Below, one piece after another: positions 37,211-50,768 of a DNA stretch of 64,000 nucleotides. The notes beneath the pieces were generated by a model, which worked only from the letters and a program-made list of their open reading frames with translations, did not search any database and was not told the origin of the DNA. Both the position numbers and the translations under genes were made by a program. The stretch is from Onthophagus taurus (lineage: Eukaryota > Arthropoda > Insecta > Coleoptera > Scarabaeidae). The stretch is taken from the NCBI RefSeq assembly GCF_036711975.1, contig NC_091975.1, positions 2,172,501-2,236,500 of the forward strand, in the 5' to 3' direction. The number at the start of each line of letters is the position of its first letter. Position 1 is the stretch's first letter.

Positions 37211-38807
37211 ATGGGTTTCTTCCTAAGATGTTATCTATCACTGACGTTATTGTTTAGTTGTGGAGGTCACGCGCAAAAAGTTTGTGTTTATATGAAAGAT
37301 TGTCCGTTGATTTATGAATTATTAAAAGCTGATGATGGACAAAAACAAATTGAGGAAATAGTTTGTGAGAAACATCTGAGATATCCTAAAGTGTGGTGTA
37401 AAATTCCTTGCGAATTAAATTCGAATGAAAAAGGTTAAAATTAATTAATATAATTGTTTAAAAAATAAAATAATTAATTTCTTAAACAGGTTTTTGTAGT
37501 TTACCATCAGATTGTGAAACCACAACTGAAAGCAATAATTTTTGTAACATTAATGATTCATTAAATCAGTATTTGTGTTGCCATAAAAAATCTGACACTA
37601 ATTCAACTTTAACAAGAAATTTAATTGAAACTACAACAATACAAGAAGATACAACGATTAATTTTACAACTAATAGAGTGATTAATTTAAGGGTTTCGCA
37701 GCCTGATTTAGATATTTGCGGTACACAAGTTGACACGGTTAAAGTTGCAAATGGGAAAATAGCTACGATGTTTGACCATCCTTGGTCGGTTTTGTTGCAA
37801 TATCTCGAAAAAGGAAAGTTGGTGATTAAATGTGGAGGAGTTTTAGTTAGTGATCGATTTGTTTTAACCGCTGCTCATTGTCTTGATATTTCTAGAGCCG
37901 AATTGTAGGTTAAATTAGTATGTATTTCAAATATTTATTATTAATATTTTTTCTTGTAGATTGTTTGCAATTTTGGGGGAATACAACGTAACTAACGCAA
38001 CAGATTGTTTTAGGGGATTTTGTATGCCCCAACCGCTTAAAATCAGTATTAAAAACACTGCAATTCATCCGGATTGGTTCACTTTTGAACGACCGTTTTA
38101 TAATGATATAGCGTTAATCGAACTTGAACGAAAAGTTGAATATAACGGTATTTTAATATTATATTTTACCAACCTCCCAGCAACAAACTTTTACACGTAA
38201 TTTCCTAATTTACACCGGTTTTAGATAGAGAAAGAAGTTAGTTTTTCGCTATCTTTAATAATAATGAAGATATTAGCTAAGAAAGTAGATAGGAAATTAC
38301 GGGGAAAAGTTAGTTGCTGGGGTTTATATTTCATAATTATTTTAATTATTAATTTTTTTTAATAGAATTTATTCGCCCTATTTGTTTGAATCAAATTTAC
38401 GAGAAATCGCCGAATCCTTTAGTTGTGGTTGGTTGGGGAAAAACGGAATTTGGTAAATATGAATGTAATTAAACTTACCTTAAATAATAAATCTTTAATT
38501 TCCAGATGAATTAAGCGACGTTAAACGCGTAGCTAATCTTGATCTTCAACCCAAATCATCCTGTTTGAACACAGTTAAAATCCCACTAATTGAATCTCAA
38601 TTATGCGTTGGTGGTGGATTGCAAGATTCTTGTGATGGCGATTCAGGTGGGCCATTGGTTCAAGTAGACCACTCAAAAAGCCAACCGATATGGAAATTAA
38701 TCGGTTTGGTATCTTTAGGAACCGGAAAATGTGGTACCATCGGGAAACCTGGAATTTACACGAACGTTTCTTATTATTACGATTGGATTATTAATAAAAT
38801 TACATGA
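37211..38807 (+). CDS. CLIP-domain serine protease 4, degenerate double CLIP (five exons)
   Basis: Secreted trypsin-like zymogen, 404 residues. Exons: 37211-37433, 37490-37904, 37960-38147, 38366-38452, 38506-38807; intron phases 1, 2, 1, 1. After the signal peptide come two short cysteine modules, each opening with the C-x5-C of a CLIP domain (CVYMKDC, CSLPSDC). The first ends in WCK rather than CC; the second ends in LCC. Both lack the usual first cysteine. A Thr/Asn-rich linker follows. The activation site is DTVK|VANG, cut after Lys. The triad is His in TAAHC, Asp in NDIALI and Ser in QDSCDGDSGGP. It shares with protease 1 an intron directly after WGKTE, and has one extra intron (after VEYN) that contains an inverted repeat. 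The most diverged of the cluster; a role in the same kind of cascade is inferred. Confidence 0.9.
38176..38322. repeat. Inverted repeat inside protease 4 intron
   Basis: CCCAGCAACAAACTTTTACA (38176 onward, arm to 38206) pairs with the complement of the 38291-38322 segment, which ends AGTTAGTTGCTGGGG. About 29 of 32 positions match. The loop of about 84 nt contains its own shorter stem (GATAG.../...CTATC). This intron is 218 bp against 45-60 bp for most others in the cluster, so the hairpin is likely an insertion (MITE) or a structured RNA. Confidence 0.8.
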
Positions 38808-38829
38808 TAAAAGATTTTTGTTGATGTAT

Positions 38830-41745
38830 ATTTATTTGTTTTTGTACTTTTTTGTCAATAAAATGTATGATGAAAAATGGTGAGATTGAAAAAGGAACCC
38901 TCGTTTTGATATATAGGCTTTATGTTGTGGTGCCTTACTGTCATCCCGCAGACTTAATTGCTCGTTTGTCCGAACCGTTCCAAGGACATAAAAGGAAAAA
39001 TAATGGCTCCTACAGATTTATACGATCATCTCTACGGGGTCACTATTTGTTACACGTTAATCTCTTCGTATATTTACGACTACCATTCAACTTGTAATAA
39101 AAACAAAAGGGACAAAGTCGCGTTATACAACAATAATATTTCCATCTTCTTGTCATAATCCCATCAAAATCTATAAAAAAAATAATAACAAAAAAAACTA
39201 AAGTAATAAATTAGGGAATATATTACATTTTGAAAGAGATGGGGAAATACGTTGATAGAGGGGGATTTTAGATTGCTTTATCCCTTTGAGAGACGCGGTT
39301 ACATCGGTTTTAATGAAACCATGTAAGGTATATGCCGGTGAAAGTCATATCTGGACATTCGATAGGTGCTTTGGACATTAAATTGGGGCGCGTTCTCATC
39401 ATCAATGAAAGTTATGTCCCCTACGTGTATCCTTTTCCTCTTTGATAAACCCTCTTTTGACCATTTCTAAAAGGTTACCATGTTAACATCTAACGTTACG
39501 TATTCAATATAATCTACGTTTTTCCAAAAAAATCATTAAAAATCGATTTTTAAACGAATCTACTAGGAAATAAAAAGAAAATTATCAACTTTTTGATGAC
39601 AAAAACATTTATAAAAATATCTTACCAAGTATTATTTTTAAAAATTCATTAAAAATCGACTATTTATGGAAATGTTGTACAATTATCAGGAATTATAGAG
39701 GAATTTATAAACTTTTTGATAAAGAAACTTGCTTCACAAAATATCTTTTAGTTTTTGGGATATTAATTTTCGAATTTTAATCGCATTAACAATTTTCTTA
39801 TTAACATCGTTAATAACCGATTTTTAAACGAATCAACAAAATGAACACAGCTTACAATCGACTAGTTACTATTAACAGAAAGTTGGATACTGCTGACAGA
39901 AGACTACTCGCTGCTTGCAGAAGACTACGACACACTGTAAACAGAAGAGAGATCTAGCAAGCTAGCTAATGGTGGCAGACGACCTGATATTATTTGATGC
40001 CTATGTACTATTGGCAGAAACTTATATACCGCTAATGTGTAACCAAATAAAGTGAACATTTAAAACCGGAAAATTTGAAATCCCGGTTATTTTTAAAATC
40101 GACTATGTCTATAAGTTGAAGTGAATACATGAATTTATTTCAAAGATCAATACCCCTAATCTGAGTTTTTTGTTACCTTTGTTACATCAGACATTCAAAA
40201 TGAACGTTGAGGATTTGCAAATAAACGACGTAGTGAAAAAGTTTGGGTGACGTATGAGTTGATTTAAATCCATCTAAATCTCGCTTGCGAACTTTCGCCG
40301 AGGAGTTCGATGTCATCAAGCGTCGTCGACGACAAAGAACTGAGTATCGCGAGCGAGAAGAGATTTGAGTATGTCGTCTGGGTTGAAAGCCAGAAAAAAT
40401 GGGTTCATTTCGCATCCATCTCCATCAATACTTTAAACGGGACTTTTATCTTATATAACTTTGATATTTTTAAAAAATTCAAGTTTGTGTTATTTTATTT
40501 ATTATTTTTTTTTGAAGTCGAAAATACACAATAGAAGTCCCTTGATAAAAAGGGAAAAAGGAGGGCGTCAACGAACCCAACACCGAACAATGCCAAATAC
40601 GGCATCAAGGAAAAGAAAAAAGAGAAATACGAACAGGGGTGTATACAGACGAAATCCTCGATAATCCGGCCATTATGTAGAGACCCGAGGGCATGTCCAG
40701 ATATTATATTCATACATGTAACGTGAGCACAGTGACGTCGGGTAATCTCTAGGCCGAAATTCGTACTCGAGGGGGCCCAAAACAGAAAACGTCAAAGAGA
40801 GAAAAGCAAAAATCGATTTCGGTCTTTCCGCTGAATGCGCTGCAACCCTTAAAAACGACTCAACGACGCTCGTTAAGCGTTGATTACGAGAGGATTTGAT
40901 TACTATTGCCTTTCCCTCCAAGTACTAGGAAACGCTTAGGTGACACTTATTTTATCCCCATCAAATAATTATCAATGAAAAAGAAAATAAATAAATTCCT
41001 TTCTTTTCATTTCCTCCCTCTTATGTTGCCTGTCACTTTTTACGTCCTCGATTTAATATGGGACGACGTCGAAAGAAAATGGCACACGACCGGGGAATTC
41101 CGCGATATGACGATGTGACCATCATAAGAGTACAATAAAAGAACCCGTACGTCCCCGGTAGTAGCAAGCAAAATGACGCTAATTCCCCCCGCTACGGGCA
41201 TTGTGCTCGAATCTCGACGACAACGAACAATGCGAAGTATAACGATGATTGTTGAGGAGAACCTGGGGGTCCTCGAGAGCGTCTTTGGGAACCGTTAATG
41301 ACAGCGGTTCTAGGTCATTTCGTCAACTCAATGTTAACCGTAAACGCCTATTGTTGGTAAATTCGCGACCGCTGACCGTCCCATTAAGTCTGTGTGGGTC
41401 TACGTTAGAAGGAGGTTTTCATGGTAACTCAAGATGTTTAAAGGAGCACTTAATCACCAACTATGACCAAGATATTGAGTTAGAAAACCTCAAATACACA
41501 ATAATCAGAAGACACCAATGAATTTCTTTTTTTTTGTCAATTTTCTAAGTAGTCAAATTAATTACAATCTGCCAAAAAAAATTATTGTATCATTTTGACG
41601 TGACGTAATAAACAAAATCGTCTAAATGAAGGCATGAGGTGCGGTGATATTGTTCATTTTATGCCAGCGAAAACCGCCATCATTTACGCGTTGCAACTCT
41701 TTGAAAATTGTTAAAAAGAAGAAATGTTCGTCTGCCGATTCCGTG
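38830..41745. other. Spacer between protease 4 and the TTLL gene
   Basis: AT-rich DNA at 39160-39840 with the common degenerate AAAATCG / TAGTTTTTGGGATAT words, and complex islands at 38870-39110, 39840-40030, 40180-40440 and 40560-41500. Short overlapping open frames exist on both strands. None has a recognisable domain or splice context. Confidence 0.45.
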
Positions 41746-43796
41746 ATGGTTAATCATTCGCATACGTCACTGCCCGTGGTGCATAGCGACAGTTCGGAGT
41801 GGTCAAGTGGCGAGGAGGAATCGGCACCAATCTCAAAAAATGTTCCTGCTAAAATTGAAACAAAGAAAAAGGGTAAAAATTTAACGAAAGCAACGGAAAC
41901 GGAATCGGCTTCTCAACAGAAAAAAAAATTTAAAAAGAATGTGACTGTTTGTCTCACTAATTGCAGGTTGTTTAATTCATTTTTCGATTTTATTTTTTAA
42001 GATTGTATTTTATTTTTCTTTTGTATTTTAGATATGATGTTGTTAGAAGGATTGCGTCTAAATTTGGGTATAAAGAGGTAGGAGAGCAAGATAACTGGAA
42101 TTTATATTGGACTGATTTATCGATATCAATAGAAAGATGTAAAGAAATGAAAAGATTTCAAAAAATTAATCATTTCCCGGGAATGTTGGAGATATGCAGA
42201 AAGGATTTGTTGGCGAGGAATCTTAACAGAATGAAACGACTTTTTCCAAAAGATTACAATTTTTTCCCAAAAACTTGGAGCTTACCGGCGGATTTAGGCG
42301 ACGCTTTAACTTACAGCAGATTAAGAAAAAATAAAACATACATACTCAAACCGGACGCGGGGAGTCAAGGAAGAGGAATCGTCATCACTAAAAATTTAAA
42401 AGATATTAAACCATCCGATCGAGTCATTTGTCAAGTTTACATAACCCGACCCTATTTAATTGATGGCTTTAAATTCGATTTAAGGGTTTACACTTTAATT
42501 ACTTCTTGTGATCCATTAAGAATTTACATCTACAGAGAAGGATTAGTAAGATTCGCAACAAGTCGATATAAAGAACCAACCGGTGTTAACATCACCAACG
42601 TTTTCATGCATCTAACTAATTACGCTGTTAACAAACACAGCAGAACTTACACCGTCGATAATGAAGCCGGATCGAAAAGAAAATTAACTTGGTTAAATTG
42701 TTATTTAAGAAGTTTAGGTCATGATGTGGAAAAACTTTGGCGCAACATCGACGATGTTATTATTAAAACGATTTTAAGCGCATGGCCGGTTTTGAAGCAT
42801 AGTTATATGGCTTGTTTTCCCAGCCACGATGTGATTCCGGCTTGCTGCGAACTTTTAGGGACCGATATTATTTTAGATAAACGTCTTAATCCGCAAATTT
42901 TAGAAGTAAATCACTCACCGAGTTTCCACACGGACACGGAATTAGATTGCGAGGTAAAAGAAGGTTTATTAACCGATATGTGCGCAATGTTAAATTTGGA
43001 GCAATGCGATAAGAGAAAAGTTTTGAGGGAAGATCGCAAAAGAGTCCGAGAACGATTACTTCAAGGCGTTAACAATTTAAATTCAAACGAACAAAAAAAC
43101 TTTTCCGAATGTTATCGTAACGAAATGAAATATCGTGGTGGATTTCGCTTGGTTTTTCCGACGATGAACGGAGATCATTCTTACGATAAATTTTTTCATC
43201 AGGGACAAGCCTCATTGTATTGTGATACCGCTTCGAGCAGAGCTCGAGAAAATGCTCAAGCAGCGTTCAGAGATGAAATGCAACTTAAAGCTAAAATGGA
43301 AGCTGCAAAACGAGTACCATCATTAAAACCACCGGGAAAACCACCAAAAACCGATTCTTTCCAGACTGTTCAAGTTCCAAATTTAAAATTGCAACCATCA
43401 CCACGTTTCACAATAAACTCATTCGAGCCTCAAATGATTGTTGAAGCTGAAGAGAAAGAACGATTGATGAGATTATCGCAAAGGGATTATTTGGTAAGAA
43501 GCAACGGGTTGTTGGAGTATGTTTATTTTTCGATGAAGGTAAATGGGACCTTGAGACCTCAAGATGAACGAAAATACGCGATTTATGATAAAATTAAAAC
43601 GATGAGTGACAGCACTATTAAGTCTCAAGGTCCGGCAATAACCGATTTATTAGAAGGTATTCGAAAAGACGATGGATTATCCCATGCTGCTCCTGCAACG
43701 TGGAACTTTTTATCCTCAGATCGACTTCCTCCAGTAAAGGATCATAATAACAAGAGGAAAAAAGTTAATAAGTTGACGAACGTAAAAGTGGCGTAA
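41746..43796 (+). CDS. Tubulin polyglutamylase, TTLL6/TTLL13 type
   Basis: Adds glutamate chains to tubulin side chains, mainly on axonemal and other stable microtubules. Two exons (41746-41966 and 42032-43796) joined in phase 2 give 661 residues. I chose the ATG at 41746: the open frame extends upstream without another ATG, so an unseen 5' exon is possible. Residues 1-68 are Ser/Glu/Lys-rich and disordered. The TTL domain starts at VTVCLTNCRY and holds FPGMLEICRKDLLARN, the ATP-loop KPDAGSQGRGI (about residue 180), CQVYITRPYLIDGFKFDLRV, MHLTNYAVNKHS and the metal-binding LEVNHSPSFHTD (about 364-375), all as in active TTLL6/13 proteins. The C-terminal part (about 430-661) is basic, consistent with microtubule binding. 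AATAAA at about 43838. Confidence 0.93.
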
Positions 43797-43859
43797 TTTG
43801 TTTTTTTATGGAATTTAGAATCTTGTGAACACGCTCAATAAATATTTTGATTTCTTGAA

Positions 43860-46800
43860 AACTTAAAGGTATTTTTAAAAACGGTTTTTGGTATTAATTT
43901 AAGATTTGAGATATATTACATTATCAATTTTACAAAATCCCGTGTAAAAACAATATCTTTAATCTTTACCATTTCTTTTCTTATATTTTCACCAATAAAT
44001 CCCGTAGAAGAGACAATTTGAGCTACATAATCCACATCGATTGACCTAAATCACGAACACAGTTATCCCTTGCAAATACAAGGGGTGGCTATAATGTCGT
44101 GACACTCCCAATATTTCAGCCGATTAGAATACATAAATCCCATCCCACGCCGGAATCTAGAATGATTTCGAAATCGGCAATTTCAAACGGGTAGGCAATA
44201 ACATACTTAAGACCAATCCCACCCAAAAGATAACGATTTCTACTCTTACGCGTTTTAGGGGCGCGATTTACAATTGTGTGTGATTTTATATAATAAAATA
44301 CACTCTCGCGAGTTTCCGGGTCTCCCTACGTTCGTTATTCGATTCAATCAAACGTGTATCGAATTTCGTCGACGACGAGATGGTAGCACACGTTGCTGCC
44401 TCTCGAATTGCTTATTCAGCGTGCTCACGCCCTGGTAATCTGGCATTATCCCGTCATTGTCTGGGGGGAAGGAACCGAAGACGTTGGGAATATGCGCGAG
44501 GAGTTCCATGGAAAATCGCGAGAAAAGTGGCAGACAGCCCGTCAGCACGCCATAACCGACACTTGTAACGTCTTCTTATGAAACGTTGAGAAATTTATTG
44601 AGACTTTCAAAATCTCATTCAAAGTCAGAATGAATCTTGAAAAGTTGTCTATTTATAAAAGGAGTTTTCCAATTTTCCACTAGAACTACTTGCCTATACA
44701 CATTGGCGTCTATTAAACGATGAAGCAATAAATTCATATTTCGGTCAGCGCCGCTTGAGAACAATTTCCCGGTACGGTGAACGCCAAAAGGAACATCTCC
44801 GAGCAATTTAATTACTGCGGCCCGCCTCGTATATATATGTTATAATTATAGCAGGGAATTTATAAAGATTTACCACGACCCAGACTTCGGTTATTAAAGC
44901 TGCTGGCAGCCCTTCTCTAACATGGTGGCTTCCAGCTTTCCGCACGCCTCGTTTGATGTTTATCGCTCGCCACAACTCTCCAAAAAGGGAGAAAAAGAAA
45001 TCCTTTTTAATTATAAACAAATATAACTCACTCAAATAAATCCAACACCATCATTATCGCTAACTATACCCGTAACCGTGGTGACATCTTAAGATATTAG
45101 TGCCAGGCAATTATCAAATTGAAGTGGGAGCTATTCTCCGCCCACTTAAACCTCCGGAGAAACCCCCGGACCGCTAACTAATGGCTACGGGGAAAAGTGC
45201 AGGGTCTTCAAAGGAAGGGGGAAGGATGGCTTCCGTTTGCGGTTACACAACCAGTTGTGTAGCGATAAATTTGTTTAACAGGTTCCACCGGAGAAACTGG
45301 GAATCTTAAGCAACTAAATATTATTCCCCCAAAAGCCTGCTTTAACGGGTTCCTTTCTCTGGGGTTTCCCCGAGATGCGAAATTCTTTCTAAAGAGGAAA
45401 GGAAAAGCGGGCTAAAAATAAACAAATACCGTAGATTTCGTTACATCATTTATTACGGCTAATGGAAGCGACGCCCGGAACGTCTCCCCGTTGCGGCTAA
45501 GTGAAAGAGCAAAAAGTCTCCGATTCTTATTTTTCACTCACTGCTGTACCAATTATATTTTATCCCGGATGACAGCCGTCGTAGACTCGGGGAAACCCCG
45601 AAGGAAGTGGCCTTAACGCTAAGCGGATTAGCTGATCTCTCTCCCTCTGTTCCGGTTCGAACCTTTCCCCCCATCCACCTTAATAGATTTCCGAAAGTCC
45701 GGATTTTGTGTCAATGAAACGGAAATCGAAAAATAATAATCATAATAAGTGTAATTAAAATAAATTTTAGTGGTAAAACGAGATGAAGATTCATTAAATC
45801 CTAAGAAAGTTTTTTAAATCCTCCATGTTTGTCAAATAAAAAACAGACTTCCACGGAGGATGCGAGATACTTCACCGGGGGCCGCAATCGGTTTTAATAC
45901 CGGGCACCCATCCGGTTCGGGCCTACTTATATTTGTTCTGGGTCATCGAGAGGAGGATGGAGCTGCTGGTAAGATTGCGGGACCGCGGCTTTGCAAACAC
46001 TCATCTATGGGGGGGCTGGTTCCATCAGCTATCGTTGGGGGCCCCATCAGCGACGAGAGCTTCGCAAACAACTCCTCCGCAGCAAGCAAGAGTGCGTCCA
46101 GCGTTAAGTAATTGACTACCGTCGACACTGGATTTTGTCGAACAAGAGTGTTTTAATAAATTGCGAAAAAGGGGCTTGGATGGGAAAGTTCTCTGTTTAC
46201 TGGGAGAAGAATTTTTTTTTGATGGAGAAAATGTTAGATTTAAATTGTGGAAAAATAAATTGTTTGCGCATGGTAAACTTTAACAGATTGTAAACCCAAC
46301 TACCAACTGAGATGATTTAAAATCACAAACATTTCAACCAAACTATTATTGTTACCAACCTAGAGGACTTGAAATTTCATATTTGACGCATTTAACAACA
46401 GAATGGTCTATAACTGCCAAATTAAAAATTGCTGATGAGAATGATATTAATAAAAATTGTTCATAATAAATCAAAAAAACATAATCCATAAATTATTTGG
46501 AATTTTGATTTCAAAGGTACTCAAAACAAAATCATCACCGATTGTAGGAAAAATTTTTTTAATCCAAATAGAATCACATAAATCTTTCGAAAATTGAAAT
46601 TTTCCACATTGAAATGAATATCCATTAGTTGTTAATAAAGTCCCATTGTGGCCGCGGATAACATTCGATTACCAGAACGGAATTTCAATCGGGAATTTGT
46701 GTTCCAGGGGCTGGTTATCGTTCGACAGCTGTCCAACGAAAACGCCTCCATGCATTTCCCCCCAACTACCCCCCGAACCGGCGAATATCAAATTAAGTGG

Positions 46801-49800
46801 ACAACAGTGCCAGTTGGTGTTCACGCCAAAACCGACGTCGAACGGGCAAATATTTACCCGAAATCAGAGTAGACCGTTGTGTTTTTGGGGATGATAAAAT
46901 CGAGAGCAGATGGACATGTGACCAAAACGAAATCAATTTAATCTAATTCTCATTTAGAATCAAAAACAATTTAATTTCATTAATCTCTTTTTTGGCATAC
47001 ATGATGAAATGAAAATAATTAAGTAGAAATTCGTGTTCTAATTGAGACGCTAATCTCGTAAACGGCTAAAAGGTCCTTGGTTTGGATCCGTTGCTAATGA
47101 GACGTGAAAATTCCAACTCAACTTTCCCAACAAATACGTGATTTGATTGCGGGTAAATTCCACCGCGCTGCAATTTTCTAGACGTCCCTCTTTCTCTCCA
47201 CCCCCCACCCCTTTTTTGTGCTGTCCGTTTCGTTTCCATTTTCCTCTATATCCAATGCGACCGGCATAGAATTCTGGAAAGCGTACTCGTATTCATACGT
47301 CCGAAAGGCTAATTTCATCCCATTGTATTATTTTTGAAGTTTAATTAAAAGCTATGGCTGGTGAAATTTCCAACTCGCTCAACCTCGGCAAATTGGCTAA
47401 AGTTCGTTAGACTACAAAAACTACCTCCGGATTAACTGTGAGAAAGCGTTACAGTGTAGTACGTTTTAATATCTTCTCTAATTACCCATTCGAACTTTTA
47501 GTTTAACAAGAGGTTTAACATTGCTGTTTCATGTCTTTTAGAACAATCCTCGTCTTTGGCTAGCTCATTTATTTGATCAAATTTAAGTTGTACGAGTAAA
47601 ACGAGTGGAATATAAAAAAGAGATGTATTCATACTTTTGAAAATACGAGGAATTAATTCAGTCAAAGTTAGAGTGCGCCTGAAGCCGGAGAAACAAAGGA
47701 TTCGCTCATAAATTTTTCATAAATATCTCACCGTAGGTGTGTTTGAGCATTGTTATCGATGGAAATGCGAATGCAGATTGCGATAAAAGGAAAAGAAAAA
47801 AAGGATCTCTTTTTTGCGTCGAAGAACCACCTTTATTTGATACAGTTGTCCGATACGAAGCGGGTTCTCCATCTGTTCCGCCCTTTGATCATCAACTAAC
47901 AGCGTTATGTAAAGTTAAGGGAACTAAAGGGAAACGGCTCTTCGGCGAATTATTATTTGGAATTATGTAAAAGGGAAATTGCGTCGTCGAACTTAGGGAC
48001 CTCGACTTAAGTATACATTTATTCTTATTTATCTGTTGAAGAAAAAAATCTGTTTTGCCGTTAGCCTTTCCCCACTTACTATTCATCGTTTGCGTTATGG
48101 GGTTGCCCGAAGATAGTTCCCTCTTCATATTTATTGTTATTTCTCTCGCTCTACTTCGCTTTATCATTTAGATTTCACACTATCGCGCGATACCGTAACG
48201 ACGCTCGGAATTTACAACCCGGACGAAGGGCGTTTCTGAGACCGATCTATAGAAATAATAATAAAAACCCACCCCCTATAGGTTTTACGCCCGGAAAATG
48301 CAAATATTTACGACTTATAACCTATACACAGCCGTAAAACATCGCGTACAGATCCCTGACGTGCCAAAGAGGTCTGTCGTTGAGCTTCCACTCGATTTAT
48401 AGCTGTCATAGAAAAAAATGCCAACTCCTTTTGTCTTTCTCGACCACCCTAACATCGCCAGAGGATGGGGACGATCCCCGAAAATTAATTATCCAATTAT
48501 TTCCGAACTGAGAACGTCGCTTAAGACTTATTCGACCATATGACATCACATAAAACAACCAGAACTGATCCAAAAACTTATTTACGAAGCCCAAAGAAAG
48601 TTGAACTAATAAAAAGGATTACGATACTAAGTAATCAGGTCGTTTATATTCAAGTCGGTATTTTAAGCGTTTCATAACCACGACAATTTTCACTCTCAAT
48701 AGCATCTTTATCCCCGACATTATCCGTGTGACATTAAAAGTCCTTTCGTAAATTTTCTAAAATGAGATAACAACCCCTAGTATAAATTAACTTGGCTCCC
48801 TTGGCGGACACGCTGAAAACTTAGCAAATCCTTCAAGGATTCAAGAAGGGATCAGCAGGACGCGCGAGACAATCGAGTTTAAGATCGATCCCCTTGCTCC
48901 AACGGTGGCCCTTTCGACCAAATTGGATCGCCTTCAGGTCGGAATAAACAATTACCGACCGCTGCATCCAGTTTGACCCCCGGAAGGACGAAGGTCCTTT
49001 CGATCGGAAGTTATTGGAGCAAATTCGCGCTCGATGCTTTGTAGACTTACGTCCCGCGGGATTTCCCCAGCCCAACCCCCCCAATTACCGGCAACAACTC
49101 GATAAGTTATAATCAACGGCCTTGTATATTAAGCAGATTACATGTTGGACTCAGTTTGAGCCTCAGGGTTTCCTTTGAATAATAATTCATAGTGTCTAGA
49201 AAGGCGACTATTACTAAGAGAGGAAATCTTCATTAATCCTCACAGATAAACAAAGAATAAGTATTTAATATAATTCTAAAACTACTTAACATTGCATCAA
49301 TTTTGTTTTAAAGTCAAATCAGTATAATAATTTTGTCATACTTGCGTTAAACTAATCAGCAAAGTCTCCTAAAATCTGCATTAAGGTTCCTGTGAATTCA
49401 CATCAAATCTGTGTCAAAGCTCCATTAAGTCTGCATAAAGATCACAAAGTTGTATCAAGATTTTAGGTTTGCCTTGGATTTCGGTGAAATTGTGTCCGAT
49501 TAGGAATCCATCGAATTTAAAAAAATCGTAAAAAATCGATTTCTTAAGATATCGCCTTGCAATTTTGTGAAATTATACAAAAAAGAAACCGTTTTTAAAA
49601 ATAACTTAGTTTTTCAGAAAATGTTATATCAATAATTAAATGTAACTCAAATACCTATTAGATCAAAACAAATTGAGAACCTTGTAATCAGAACACAACG
49701 TTCACGCTAACAATAAATGACCGGCATTAATCTAAATTGCACCCTCGAACGTGAAAAGGGATGAGACTCGGACTTCACGGGGGTTCGTTTGGACCCCTCT

Positions 49801-50768
49801 TAAATTATTAGAGCGATCAAACGCGCGTTTACGCACGTATTTTATTCCGGCGTTAATTGCGGGCATTTTGAATTTTGCCGGTAGCGTGGCCGGGGGCGGT
49901 AACAAATCGTTCTGTAATATTTTCGGCTGTAAATTAACCCCCAACAACAACGACGCGGGGTCGCGGATGATCTACTGGTTCAGTTCGACGCGCCTAATGG
50001 AAAATTTGCTCTCCAATTTATGGCCGTTTACGTGCAAAGACCATTAACGGAATTGAAAAACGAAAAATGAAACGTCACTAAAGATAATTTACTATGAAAA
50101 AAATGTAACTTTTTAGTTTATACATAAATATAAGGAAAAAAATTTAATTTTGCCTACTCAAGGGGGGGTTCTTATTCATCAAGGATCTCTACTTAAGACG
50201 TCTTAAGAAAAAAAAGTAATTAATTACTAATTGGAGGGTCCGAGATCGAGGGAAGTGAACTAAGGGATGTAAATCAAGGCCAGGAGATCAGATTAGATCT
50301 AATTTAAACATTTAATCGCAAGGGTGGAATTTTAAAACCCACTTCGCCAACTTCTCAATTCAAATTAAAATTAAAACTTCTCTTCGCCGGAACATATCGG
50401 GTCGTTATTGCGGCTATGGCTGAGATGCAAATTGAAATATGTAAATTTTTCGTATTAAAATACGCTAACAGATGTATACTAACTGCAACCCTTCCGGAGC
50501 CCAATAACAAGTGTTTCACTGTAGAACAACGTCGCTTCGTTATTAAAGAGGAAAGTTGGGCCCCTTTATTAGTAATCGGGCGCTTATGGTGGGGTTAATA
50601 TCGGTCTCGAAGACAACTCAAGTGGTCCTCGTACGATGTAATATTACGTTTTGACTGCCACTTCACAAAACAAAAACTTCTTATGTCAATTTCGATTAAT
50701 AACGTAAATGTCAAAATTCCTCGTTTCATTTTCATATTTAATTTTTTTCTCTTGGATTCATTTACAAA
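43860..50768. other. Gene-poor stretch with complex islands
   Basis: Nearly 7 kb without a supported gene. Higher-complexity islands alternate with AT-rich DNA, including about 44340-45700, 45850-46110, 46640-46870, 47680-48100, 48810-49090 and 49740-50050. Frames in the islands are open on both strands at once (for example 45860-46128), which fits non-coding conserved or GC-richer DNA better than exons. Positions 49500-49640 carry one copy of the degenerate AAGATATCG...AAACCGTTTTTAAAAATA repeat seen again near 52000 and 62800. Confidence 0.45.

Noticed and set aside
38852-39158. Two overlapping plus-strand frames after protease 4
   Set aside because: They begin in the 3' flank of the protease gene, overlap each other in different phases and show no domain.
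45655-45672. GGTTCGAACC resembling a tRNA B box
   Set aside because: No cloverleaf can be drawn from the flanks.
45860-46128. Overlapping open frames on both strands
   Set aside because: Long GC-richer DNA leaves both strands open; neither frame has splice sites or a recognisable pattern.
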